Below, one piece after another: positions 1 to 6,997 of a DNA stretch of 9,942 bases. The position numbers were made by a program, and so were the translations under genes. The notes beneath the pieces are model-generated. The model searched no databases. It was not told where the DNA came from and worked only from the letters and a program-made list of their open reading frames with translations. This DNA comes from 13-1-40CM-64-14 sp036393975. Lineage in GTDB: Bacteria > Sysuimicrobiota > Sysuimicrobiia > Sysuimicrobiales > Kaftiobacteriaceae. The stretch covers positions 1-9,942 of the forward strand of contig DASWFZ010000212.1 in NCBI GenBank assembly GCA_036393975.1, given 5' to 3'. Positions within the stretch are counted from its first letter, which is position 1; each line of letters begins with the position of its first letter.

Positions 1-692
1 GTTCCCGCCGCCGTCGGTTTGTCGGACGCGGCGGAGAGAAACTCGACCACGCCCTACGTCTGTTCCAGATCGAGGTCGCAGGCAAGACTGCGGTGGACGT
101 GGGCGCGTCGACCGGCGGGTTCACGGACTGCCTGCTCCAGCACGGGGCAAGCCGGGTTGTCGCGATCGACGTCGGCACCGGGCAACTCGACTGGCGCCTG
201 CGCGCAGACCCGCGCGTCCTGTCGCTGGAGAAGCGCGATATTCGAACGGCGACAGTTGAAGACGGTGGAGGCGCGGTGGACATTGTCACCATCGACGTCG
301 CCTTCATCTCCTTGACAAAAGTCCTCCCCGCGGCAGTGAAGATGGTCCATTCCCATGGGGACATCATCGCGTTGGTGAAACCACAATTCGAGGTAGGCCC
401 AAAGCTCGCGCGGCGCGGGGTGGTCCGAGATTCCAAAGTGCACAGCGCCGTGCTGCGCCGGGTGCTCGAGGACGCATCTGCCATGGGGCTCGTCCCCATC
501 GCCGCAACTTATTCGCCGATTGCGGGGCCAGAAGGAAACCTTGAGTTCTTTGTGCACCTGCGCCGGGAGGGACAGCCCGTCGCGATCGACGTCGATGCAG
601 TCGTGGCCCAGGCCCACTCGCAGGTGCCCCGCCGCGGGACCCGGCTCCGCGGGGCAGGGGATTCTTCTGCCGCTGAGACGGTCGTGGGATGA
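1..692 (+). CDS. tlyA: TlyA-family rRNA 2'-O-methyltransferase, 5'-truncated by window edge
   Basis: The reading frame is open from base 3 and gives a 229-residue C-terminal fragment; the N-terminal S4 RNA-binding domain lies outside the window. The family is an FtsJ-like, SAM-dependent methyltransferase that methylates ribose 2'-OH groups of 16S and/or 23S rRNA (older name hemolysin A). Visible landmarks, in fragment numbering, are GRGGEKLDHAL (8-18), the SAM-binding segment DVGASTGGFTDCLL (32-45), IDVAF (97-101), ALVKPQFE (123-130) and GNLEFFVHL (178-186). The putative catalytic tetrad K13, D98, K126 and E181 has spacings (85, 28, 55) that closely match the K-D-K-E tetrad described for mycobacterial TlyA. 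The GTG at 93 falls inside the SAM motif and cannot be the true start. The stop codon overlaps the nadK start (ATGA), so the two are probably translationally coupled. Family assignment is secure; the exact rRNA target is not visible. Confidence 0.93.
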   Translation, partial: SRRRRFVGRGGEKLDHALRLFQIEVAGKTAVDVGASTGGFTDCLLQHGASRVVAIDVGTGQLDWRLRADPRVLSLEKRDIRTATVEDGGGAVDIVTIDVAFISLTKVLPAAVKMVHSHGDIIALVKPQFEVGPKLARRGVVRDSKVHSAVLRRVLEDASAMGLVPIAATYSPIAGPEGNLEFFVHLRREGQPVAIDVDAVVAQAHSQVPRRGTRLRGAGDSSAAETVVG

Positions 693-1552
693 AGACCGCG
701 GCCGTGGTCATCAACACCACCCGGCTGCGGGAGATGCCGGATCTCGTCGCCCCTGTGCGGGAAGCTGTCATGACCTTGCGCCGTCAGGCCGGGGCCGTGC
801 GACTCGACGCGGAGGGCGCCAAAGTATTGGGGCTCTCAGATCTTGCGGTCTCCGATGAGGACCTCGCGACCCGCGCCGACATGGTCATCGCCTTTGGGGG
901 GGACGGGACGATCCTGCGGGCCGCCGGCTTGGCCGCGCGTGCCGGAGTGCCCATCCTCGGGGTGAACCTGGGCGGATTTGGGTTCCTCGCCGAACTGTCC
1001 ACCGCAGATCTTCCCTCGGCTCTGCCGGATCTGGTCGCCGGGCGCTACGAGCTGGACGAACGCATGATGCTGCAGGCAGAGGCAGACCACATCGACGCGG
1101 ACAACTTGCTCGCTCTGAACGACGTGGTGGTGACCACCCGGGGGGTGGCGCGGGTCCTGCGGCTGCGGGTGCTGGTGAACGGGGAGCACTTGGCCAGCTA
1201 TCCTGCCGACGGGGTAATCGTCGCGACCCCCACCGGATCGACGGCGTACTCGCTATCCGCGGGGGGCCCGATCCTGCACCCCAAGGTAGACGCGGTCGTG
1301 ATTACACCAATCAGCCCGCACACATTCAATGCGCGGTCGGTCGTGGTTGACCGCAACGACACGGTGGACGTCGAATTGACCGTGCCCTCGCAGGACGCGA
1401 CCGTGACCGTGGACGGCCGCGTGGGATTGGCGATGGGGGAGACCTGGCGCGTGCGTGTCCGGCGCGCCCGGCAGACGACACGCTTCATTCGCCTACGCAG
1501 TTCGAGCTTTTATAGCATCCTGCGGACGAAACTCGCATGGGGGGAACGATGA
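689..1552 (+). CDS. nadK: NAD kinase (ATP/polyphosphate-NAD kinase)
   Basis: A 287-residue protein of normal length for the family. It phosphorylates NAD+ at the 2'-OH of the adenosine ribose to make NADP+, in the cytoplasm. The diagnostic GGDGT loop is at residues 70-74, with D72 as the expected catalytic acid. It is followed by GVNLGGFGFLAEL (91-103), an ALND segment (142-145) where many members have NE, and the C-terminal core YPADGVIVATPTGSTAYSLS (171-190), followed at once by AGGP. The segment TPISPHTFNARSVVV (206-220) is also typical. The ATG start shares bases with the tlyA stop, and the stop overlaps the pyrG start in the same ATGA arrangement. tlyA-nadK adjacency is common in Actinobacteria and Firmicutes, where recN usually follows; here recN is absent and pyrG follows directly. 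Confidence 0.96.
   Translation: MKTAAVVINTTRLREMPDLVAPVREAVMTLRRQAGAVRLDAEGAKVLGLSDLAVSDEDLATRADMVIAFGGDGTILRAAGLAARAGVPILGVNLGGFGFLAELSTADLPSALPDLVAGRYELDERMMLQAEADHIDADNLLALNDVVVTTRGVARVLRLRVLVNGEHLASYPADGVIVATPTGSTAYSLSAGGPILHPKVDAVVITPISPHTFNARSVVVDRNDTVDVELTVPSQDATVTVDGRVGLAMGETWRVRVRRARQTTRFIRLRSSSFYSILRTKLAWGER
1538..1545 (+). promoter_or_regulatory. Ribosome binding site that fixes the pyrG start
   Basis: The purine run GGGGGGA lies inside the last codons of nadK, a few bases before the ATG at 1549. It overlaps the alternative ATG at 1537, which has no comparable upstream signal, so it supports the downstream start. This is seen by eye; no pairing energy was computed. Confidence 0.6.
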
Positions 1553-3198
1553 CCAAGTACATCTTCGTCACGGGCGGGGTAGCCTCGGCGTTGGGCAAAG
1601 GAATCACCTCGGCATCACTAGGGCGCCTGTTGGTGGCTCGGGGGGTGAAGGTGACCCTCCTGAAGTTTGACCCCTACGTCAACGTCGATGCCGGCACGAT
1701 GAATCCGCACCAACACGGGGAAGTGTTTGTCACCGACGACGGCGCCGAGACGGACATGGACCTGGGCCATTACGAACGGTTCATAGACACCAACCTCACC
1801 CGCGACAACAACACCACGACCGGGAAGATCTACGGAGCGGTCATTGCGCGCGAACGCCGCGGAGAATACCTGGGCGGAACGGTACAGGTCATCCCCCATG
1901 TCACGAATGAGATCGCCGATGAGATCCGCAAGGTGGGGGTCGCCGCCCACGCTGATGTGGTCATCGTCGAAGTGGGCGGGACGGTCGGGGACATCGAAGG
2001 GCTGCCGTTCTTGGAGGCTATCCGGCAGTTCCGCCGCACCGCCGGTCCCGAGAACGTGATGTACGTCCATGTCTCCCTGGTCCCCTACCTGCCAGCCGCA
2101 GGAGAATTGAAGACCAAGCCGACCCAGCACAGCGTGAAGGAACTGCGCAGCATTGGGATCCAACCCGACATGATCGTCTGCCGCACGGAGCGACCGCTGT
2201 CGCGTGCGGTGAAGGAGAAGATCGCCCTCTACTGCGACGTGGCCCCCGACGCGGTCATTCAAGCCATCGACGTCTCCTCGATATACGAAGTCCCGCTGAT
2301 CCTGGAGCGCGAAGGCCTCGGCGAGATCGTCACCCAGCGGCTGAAGCTGGAGTGCGGCCCGCCGGATCTCGCGGACTGGCAGGAGATGGTCGACCGGATC
2401 CTGCGGGCCACCGGGCGCGTACGGGTGGCGCTAGTCGGCAAGTACATGGGGGTAGAAGACTCCTACGTCAGCATCGTGGAAGCCCTGCGCCACGGCGGGA
2501 TCGCGCACCGGTGTGAAGTCGTGATTGCGAAGGTCGACTCCGAAGGACTCGAGGCGCTCAGCGATGCGGAGGTGGCCACCCGGTTGGCCGGGTTTGATGG
2601 CATCCTGGTGTGCCCGGGGTTCGGCGCGCGGGGGGTCGAGGGAAAGGTGAAAGCGATCCGCTTTGCGCGAGAACAGCGCATCCCGTTCCTGGGCGACTGC
2701 TACGGGATGCAATGGGCTGTGATCGAGTTCGCCCGCCACGTGTGCGCGCTCCCAGGCGCCAATACCACCGAGGTGGATCCCGCGACACCCCATCCGGTGA
2801 TTCACCTGCTTCCGGAGCAGCAGGGCATCACTGAGAAGGGAGGGACGATGCGGCTGGGGCGGTATCCGTGCCGACTCACTCCAGGATCGCTCGCCGGATC
2901 CGCCTATGGCGAAGCGGAGGTGGGGGAGCGACACCGCCATCGTTATGAAGTGAACAACGCCTACCTGGATGTGCTAACCCGCCACGGTCTGCGCGTGACC
3001 GGCGTGTACCCTGCCAAGAATCTGGTGGAGATCATCGAACTCCCCTCGCATCCCTGGTTTGTGGGGACGCAGTTCCACGGGGAGTACCGGTCACGGCCCA
3101 ATCGACCCCATCCCCTGTACCGGGAGTTCATCGGCGCAGCACTCCAGCACGCCCGAGTCGCCATCCGTGCACGTGAGGCGGCCGAGGCAGGATCGTAG
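1549..3198 (+). CDS. pyrG: CTP synthase (glutamine-hydrolysing)
   Basis: CTP synthase aminates UTP to CTP using ATP and ammonia from glutamine, the last step of de novo pyrimidine nucleotide synthesis. I chose the ATG at 1549 (549 residues) over the in-frame ATG at 1537: MTKYIFVTGG is the canonical family N-terminus, a GGGGGGA Shine-Dalgarno run precedes it, and it makes the ATGA overlap with nadK. The N-terminal synthetase domain has the P-loop LGKGI (15-19), LLKFDPYVNVD (37-47), HGEVFVTDDGAETD (56-69), EVGGTVGDIE (141-150) and the UTP-site KTKPTQ (188-193). The C-terminal class I glutaminase domain has nucleophile C384 and H510/E512 as the rest of the triad. Signature positions around these residues are unusual: CPGFG at 355-359 for the usual PGGFG, GDCYGMQ at 382-388 for GxCLGMQ, and FHGE at 509-512 for FHPE. 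The triad is complete, so glutamine use is still likely. Confidence 0.96.
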   Translation: MTKYIFVTGGVASALGKGITSASLGRLLVARGVKVTLLKFDPYVNVDAGTMNPHQHGEVFVTDDGAETDMDLGHYERFIDTNLTRDNNTTTGKIYGAVIARERRGEYLGGTVQVIPHVTNEIADEIRKVGVAAHADVVIVEVGGTVGDIEGLPFLEAIRQFRRTAGPENVMYVHVSLVPYLPAAGELKTKPTQHSVKELRSIGIQPDMIVCRTERPLSRAVKEKIALYCDVAPDAVIQAIDVSSIYEVPLILEREGLGEIVTQRLKLECGPPDLADWQEMVDRILRATGRVRVALVGKYMGVEDSYVSIVEALRHGGIAHRCEVVIAKVDSEGLEALSDAEVATRLAGFDGILVCPGFGARGVEGKVKAIRFAREQRIPFLGDCYGMQWAVIEFARHVCALPGANTTEVDPATPHPVIHLLPEQQGITEKGGTMRLGRYPCRLTPGSLAGSAYGEAEVGERHRHRYEVNNAYLDVLTRHGLRVTGVYPAKNLVEIIELPSHPWFVGTQFHGEYRSRPNRPHPLYREFIGAALQHARVAIRAREAAEAGS

Positions 3199-3270
3199 CA
3201 GCAGCCGCAGGGCAGGGATCAGGGGAATCGTCGGTCGTTTCCCGAACACTGTGCGACGCGAGCAAGGTCC

Positions 3271-3276
3271 GGAGGG
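3271..3276 (+). promoter_or_regulatory. Ribosome binding site of ilvE
   Basis: GGAGGG sits 7 bases before the ATG at 3284, close to ideal spacing. It argues against the much longer open frame that starts at 3059 inside pyrG. It lies in the 85-base pyrG-ilvE gap (3199-3283), the longest in the window. That gap otherwise shows only a weak 5-bp inverted repeat (3223-3227 / 3239-3243) with no T-run, and no convincing promoter or T-box. Confidence 0.75.
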
Positions 3277-3283
3277 ACATCCC

Positions 3284-4186
3284 ATGGGATTGGTAACCTA
3301 CGTTAACGGCGCGTTCGTGCCCAAAGATGAGGCCAAGATCTCGGTCTATGATCATGGGTACCTCTACGGCGATGGCGTGTTCGAGGGGATTCGGGCCTAC
3401 GATGGCCGCATCTTCCGTTTGGATGCTCACGTAGACCGCCTGTACGAGTCTGCGAAGTACCTCATGCTCGAAATTCCCCTGAGTAAGAAGGCATTTGCGG
3501 AGGCAATCCTGGAGACGGTGCGCCGGACGGGGCTGAAAGACGCCTACATCCGGCCGGTGGTCTCCCGCGGGGTCGGCGACCTCGGCCTGGATCCCCGCAA
3601 GTGCACAACGCCTACTGTCGTCATCATCGTGGACACGATTCAGCTGTATCCCAACGAGGCGTACGCCCGCGGGCTAAGGATGGTGACCGCGACGACACGA
3701 AAGACCCGCCCGGACGCCCTCGCGCCGCAAGCCAAGACCTTGAACTATCTGGGTAACATTTTGGCGCGCCTCGAGGCGAACCGCGCCGGTGTGGATGAAG
3801 CGCTCATGTTGAGCAGTGAAGGGTATGTGTGTGAGTGCAGCGCGGACAATATCTTCCTGGTCCGCCGCAACGAGGTGTGGACACCGCCAGCTCATCTGGG
3901 CATTCTCAAGGGAATCACGCGAGAGACTGTGATGGATTTGGTGCGGTCCCTGGGGATACGGATGCGGGAGGAAGTTTTCACACTGCACGATGTCTACACG
4001 GCAGACGAATGCTTTCTCACCGGGACCGGGGCGGAGGTCGCCGCGGTCGTGGAGGTTGACGGTCGGCGGATTGCCGAGGGCGTCCCCGGGGAGATCAGCC
4101 AGCGCCTGCTCCGGGCGTTTCGCGAACTCGTGGCGGTGCAGGGGACCCCGATCTACACCCCCGCCACCGCCGAGCGCCGACGCTAA
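3284..4186 (+). CDS. ilvE: Branched-chain amino acid aminotransferase (PLP fold type IV)
   Basis: A 300-residue class IV aminotransferase. It catalyses the reversible transamination between Leu/Ile/Val and their 2-oxo acids with glutamate/2-oxoglutarate. The N-terminal VNGAFVPKDEAKISVYDHGY (7-26) is the family hallmark and is followed by YGDGVFEGIRAYDG (28-41). RGVGDLGLDPRKC (95-107) is typical of the short bacterial/archaeal BCAT group. The PLP lysine is K151 in AKTLNYLGN, and E184 in CECSADNIF is the expected partner of the pyridine nitrogen. LKGITRETV (208-216) and TGTGAEV (246-252) form the cofactor phosphate and substrate side. The ATG at 3284 gives a normal length and has a strong Shine-Dalgarno; the open frame upstream to 3059 is non-homologous pyrG overlap. 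D-amino acid transaminase or aminodeoxychorismate lyase are related alternatives, but the motifs fit BCAT best. No other isoleucine/valine gene is nearby. Confidence 0.9.
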   Translation: MGLVTYVNGAFVPKDEAKISVYDHGYLYGDGVFEGIRAYDGRIFRLDAHVDRLYESAKYLMLEIPLSKKAFAEAILETVRRTGLKDAYIRPVVSRGVGDLGLDPRKCTTPTVVIIVDTIQLYPNEAYARGLRMVTATTRKTRPDALAPQAKTLNYLGNILARLEANRAGVDEALMLSSEGYVCECSADNIFLVRRNEVWTPPAHLGILKGITRETVMDLVRSLGIRMREEVFTLHDVYTADECFLTGTGAEVAAVVEVDGRRIAEGVPGEISQRLLRAFRELVAVQGTPIYTPATAERRR

Positions 4187-4191
4187 CTTCC

Positions 4192-4719
4192 GTGCACCCA
4201 GAACGGCTGTTGGGCAGTCGCCGCGTGTACGAGGGCCACGTCGTGAGCCTGCGCGTCGATGACGTCGAACTGCCTAGCGGCGACCGGCAGACGCGAGAGA
4301 TCGTGGAGCACCGGGGGGCGGTAGCGGTCGTCCCTCTGATTGAGGGCGATGTATTCCTCGTGCGGCAGTTCCGTCGCGCGGCCGGCCATGCGCTGTTGGA
4401 GATTCCTGCGGGCTCCATGGAAGCGGGCGAGGAGCCTGAAGCGTGCCTGCAACGCGAACTCGCTGAAGAGATCGGCATGAGGGCTGAGCGTGTCGCCCAC
4501 ATGGTGTCGTTCTATCCCTCTCCGGGATTCCTAACAGAAGTCGTGCACGTCTACGTCGCCCACAAGTTGAGCCCCCACCGACTCGACGCCGAAGAAGAAG
4601 ATCTCGAGGTGGTGCGAATGCCCCTGGGCCGTGCACGCGCGCTTGTGGGCCAGGAGATTGTCGATGCCAAATCGATCATCGGCCTCTTGATGGCTTCAGA
4701 TGCGGAGGGCGCGCCATGA
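4192..4719 (+). CDS. NUDIX hydrolase, ADP-ribose pyrophosphatase type
   Basis: A 175-residue NUDIX protein. The complete Nudix box (G-x5-E-x7-REUxEExGU) occupies residues 74-96, starting GSMEAGEE and ending RELAEEIGM, and supplies the metal-binding glutamates. The upstream VVPLIEGDVFLVRQFR region (46-61) followed by LLEIPAG (68-74) is characteristic of the NudF/ADP-ribose pyrophosphatase branch. So is the Y-P-S-PGF-TE segment at 108-116. Members cleave ADP-ribose to AMP and ribose-5-phosphate; related nucleotide sugars are possible substrates. The start is GTG, 5 bases after the ilvE stop, with no clear Shine-Dalgarno, so translation may depend on coupling. The next best start would remove conserved N-terminal strands. 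The stop overlaps the xerD ATG. A nudix gene next to xerD is common in both Firmicutes and Actinobacteria. Confidence 0.88.
   Translation: MHPERLLGSRRVYEGHVVSLRVDDVELPSGDRQTREIVEHRGAVAVVPLIEGDVFLVRQFRRAAGHALLEIPAGSMEAGEEPEACLQRELAEEIGMRAERVAHMVSFYPSPGFLTEVVHVYVAHKLSPHRLDAEEEDLEVVRMPLGRARALVGQEIVDAKSIIGLLMASDAEGAP
4704..4709 (+). promoter_or_regulatory. Ribosome binding site of xerD
   Basis: GGAGGG lies within the last codons of the nudix gene, 6 bases before the ATG at 4716. It supports that start and the ATGA overlap. Confidence 0.7.
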
Positions 4720-5699
4720 CCCGGCCAGATGCACCCGCCGCCTTCACGCATGCCATCGATGCCTTCCTAGCTTCCGCGCTGGCCGAGCAGGGGTTGGCGA
4801 ATCGGTCGATCGACGCCTACCGACAGGACTTGTCCGACTTCACACGATTTGTGGTCGCACGCGGAGCGGTGTCCCCCGCGCGCGTGCAACATGCTGCGAT
4901 CACGGTTTATCTGATCAGCCTCCGACGGCAGGGACGGGCGGCGTCCACCGTGAAGAGGCGGATCGCTGCGATCAGGTCCTTCTACAAATACCTGCAGCGG
5001 GAGGGCGTGCTGGCGCACGATCCCACTTTGGACCTCGCTTCCCCGCGGCTCCCCCGTCGGCTGCCCCGCATCCTCACAGTGAATGAAGTAGAGAGGCTGT
5101 TGGCCGCCCCTAATCCGGGCGTGCAAGAAGGTGTGCGAGACCGGGCCCTGCTGGAGCTTATGTATGCCACGGGCCTGCGCGTCTCTGAAACCGTCGGCTT
5201 GGATTTGTCTGACCTGGACTTGGCCCACGAGGTCGTGCGTTGCATCGGCAAAGGCAACAAAGAGCGCCTCGTACCCCTCGGTAGCCAGGCCGTCCGCGCG
5301 CTGCGCGAGTACCTGGGCAAAGCCCGGCCGCGGCTGGCGCGTCGGCACAGCACGCAGGCCCTGTTTGTCAGCCGGCTAGGAGGCCGATTCAGCCGGCAGG
5401 GGTGCTGGAAGCTGATCCGCCGCTATGCCCGACGGTCGGAGATTACAACGCCAGTGACGCCCCACATGCTGCGCCATTCATTTGCCACTCACCTTCTGGA
5501 ACGCGGAGCGGATCTCCGAGCCGTGCAAGAGATGCTCGGGCATGCCACCATTTCCATGACACAGGTGTACACGCACCTCACACGAGACCGGCTGCGCGAG
5601 GTGTACAGGCAGAGTCACCCCCGGGATGCGATGCACGTGCGGTCCATAGTGCGCGGTCCCACCAGGCGCCGTCCTCGTGTAAGGCAAGCCCGCGCGTGA
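4716..5699 (+). CDS. xerD: Tyrosine site-specific recombinase XerD
   Basis: A 327-residue tyrosine recombinase that, with XerC, would resolve chromosome dimers at dif. The N-terminal SAM-like core-binding domain covers roughly residues 8-95 (IDAFLASALAEQGLANRSID onward, then STVKRRIAAIRSFYKYL at 77-93). The C-terminal catalytic domain has all six expected residues: R155 (GLRVSE), K182 (GKGNKER), H250 and R253 (HMLRHSF), H276 (LGHATI) and nucleophile Y285 (QVYTHLT). XerD rather than XerC is favoured by neighbourhood: a nudix gene before it and deoB-punA-pdp after it, as in Bacillus-type genomes. The catalytic domain normally ends just after the Y-R-S-HPR segment (297-303); here about 24 extra, strongly basic residues follow (304-327). 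Because the gene sits in a conserved housekeeping block, it is not a likely phage integrase. Confidence 0.9.
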   Translation: MTRPDAPAAFTHAIDAFLASALAEQGLANRSIDAYRQDLSDFTRFVVARGAVSPARVQHAAITVYLISLRRQGRAASTVKRRIAAIRSFYKYLQREGVLAHDPTLDLASPRLPRRLPRILTVNEVERLLAAPNPGVQEGVRDRALLELMYATGLRVSETVGLDLSDLDLAHEVVRCIGKGNKERLVPLGSQAVRALREYLGKARPRLARRHSTQALFVSRLGGRFSRQGCWKLIRRYARRSEITTPVTPHMLRHSFATHLLERGADLRAVQEMLGHATISMTQVYTHLTRDRLREVYRQSHPRDAMHVRSIVRGPTRRRPRVRQARA

Positions 5700-5739
5700 G
5701 CACAAGAGGCCGGCCGCACATCCGACGACGTGCACAAGT

Positions 5740-6918
5740 GTGACAGCGTTTGCGCGAGCGATCATCGTCGTCTTCGATAGCGCAGGCGTTGGGGAGCTAC
5801 CCGATGCGGAGCAGTATGGTGATGTGGGCAGCAGCACCCTCCCCCACACGGCCCAGGCCGTGGGCGGACTGCACGTCCCTCATTTGGAGTCCCTCGGGCT
5901 CGGCCGGATCGTGCCCCTAAAAGGTGTCGTCCCCCTGGCATCGCCTGCGGGGGCGTTTGGCAAACTCACCGAGCGGTCCGCTGGGAAAGACTCGACGACA
6001 GGGCACTGGGAGCTGATGGGCGTCATTTTGGACCATCCGTTTCCCACGTATCCACATGCGTTTCCCGCAGACCTCATCGCCGCCTTCGAGCGCGCCATCG
6101 GCACGAAAACCCTCGGCAACGAAGTCGCTTCTGGCACGGAGATCATCGCCCGCCTGGGGCCTGAACACCAGCACACGGGATACCCGATTGTCTACACGTC
6201 GGCGGACAGTGTGTTCCAGGTCGCGGCCCACGAGCAGGTAATCCCCGTGGCTCGCCTGTATGAGATCTGCTTGGCCGCCCGGCGTCTGCTCGTCGGCGAC
6301 CATGCGGTCAGCCGCGTCATTGCCCGTCCTTTTGTGGGATCCCCCGGCGCGTACACGCGGACAGACCGCCGCCGCGATTTCGCCCTCCCGTCTCCGCGCA
6401 CGACCGTCCTGGATGCCGTTGCCGCCCAGGAGCTGGGTATTGTGGCCATTGGGAAAATTTCCGATTTGTTCGCAGGACGCGGCGTGACCCAGTCCGTACA
6501 TACGCACGACGACCTGGATGGCGTCTGGCAAACCGCAGAGGCGATGCGCATCCACGAGCAGGGAATCATCTTCACGAACTTGGTGGACCTCGATTCGAAG
6601 TACGGGCACCGCAACGATCCAGCAGGGTACGCGCACGACCTGGAGGAGATTGATCGAGCGCTCCCTCAGGTGATCAACGCACTGCAGCCGGGCGACCTGT
6701 TCATCATTACAGCTGACCACGGCAACGACCCGACCACACCGAGCACCGATCACTCGCGGGAGTACGTCCCGGTCCTCATCAGCGGGCCCCAGGTGCGGGG
6801 CGGCGTCGATCTCGGTGTGCGCCCTACATTCGCAGACGTGGGGGCCACAGTCGCGGATGGACTTGGGGTGCGCTGGGACGGCCCCGGGACCAGCATGTGT
6901 GCCTTGTTGACGCGGTGA
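5740..6918 (+). CDS. deoB: Phosphopentomutase
   Basis: A 392-residue, full-length member of the alkaline phosphatase superfamily. It interconverts (deoxy)ribose-1-phosphate and (deoxy)ribose-5-phosphate, linking nucleoside phosphorolysis to sugar metabolism. The metal ligands known from the Bacillus cereus enzyme are all present, at D13 (VVFDSAGVGE), D285 and H290 (DLDSKYGHRND), D326 and H327 (TADHGND) and H338 (TDHSREYVP). The phosphoacceptor segment reads GKDSTTGHWE (82-91), so the position of the usual catalytic Thr85 is Ser85. The long cap domain lies between about residues 100 and 220 and includes TSADSVFQVAAHEQ (153-166) and VIARPFVG (193-200). GTG at 5740 is the only in-frame start before an upstream stop at 5680; it has no good Shine-Dalgarno in the 40-base gap after xerD. 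deoB upstream of punA and pdp makes a coherent salvage set. Confidence 0.95.
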   Translation: MTAFARAIIVVFDSAGVGELPDAEQYGDVGSSTLPHTAQAVGGLHVPHLESLGLGRIVPLKGVVPLASPAGAFGKLTERSAGKDSTTGHWELMGVILDHPFPTYPHAFPADLIAAFERAIGTKTLGNEVASGTEIIARLGPEHQHTGYPIVYTSADSVFQVAAHEQVIPVARLYEICLAARRLLVGDHAVSRVIARPFVGSPGAYTRTDRRRDFALPSPRTTVLDAVAAQELGIVAIGKISDLFAGRGVTQSVHTHDDLDGVWQTAEAMRIHEQGIIFTNLVDLDSKYGHRNDPAGYAHDLEEIDRALPQVINALQPGDLFIITADHGNDPTTPSTDHSREYVPVLISGPQVRGGVDLGVRPTFADVGATVADGLGVRWDGPGTSMCALLTR

Positions 6919-6984
6919 CGACCCTACCTGAAGGTCTCGCTGTGTCACATCCACTGGCATGCAACCCAACTAAGCCGGAGCACT

Positions 6985-6996
6985 AGGGAGAAAGGA
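6985..6996 (+). promoter_or_regulatory. Ribosome binding site of punA
   Basis: The purine-rich run AGGGAGAAAGGA precedes the ATG at 6998 and contains two overlapping Shine-Dalgarno cores. It supports this start over ATG codons at 7010 and 7013. It lies in the 79-base deoB-punA gap (6919-6997), where I see no terminator hairpin and no convincing promoter. Confidence 0.7.
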
Positions 6997-6997
6997 T

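Noticed and set aside
159..594. A 16-base direct repeat, GTCGCGATCGACGTCG, at 159-174 and 579-594 in tlyA.
   Set aside because: Both copies encode V-A-I-D-V in the same frame with the same codon preference. Only two copies exist, without regular spacing, so chance is sufficient.
3223..3243. Inverted repeat GGGAA ... TTCCC with an 11-base loop in the pyrG-ilvE gap as a terminator.
   Set aside because: The stem is only five base pairs and no T-run follows.
3059..3283. Upstream extension of the ilvE open frame, 75 extra codons overlapping pyrG.
   Set aside because: It overlaps the conserved end of pyrG in another frame, resembles no aminotransferase N-terminus, and a strong Shine-Dalgarno precedes the ATG at 3284.
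3279..3290. Perfect 12-base palindrome ATCCCATGGGAT spanning the ilvE start codon.
   Set aside because: It has no loop, so it cannot form a useful hairpin. One half is simply the start region, and no second copy or operator-like partner is visible nearby.
4716..5699. Tyrosine recombinase as a sign of an integrated mobile element.
   Set aside because: It sits in overlapping translation with a nudix gene inside a conserved housekeeping order, has XerD motifs, and no attachment repeats, tRNA or phage genes are nearby.
6907..6935. TTGACG at the end of deoB as a possible -35 element for punA.
   Set aside because: At 17 bases spacing the -10 position reads GAAGGT, which does not resemble TATAAT.
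5917..6969. A 350-codon open frame on the minus strand across deoB.
   Set aside because: It is antisense to a full-length conserved gene, has no recognisable motif, and long antisense frames are expected in high-GC DNA.
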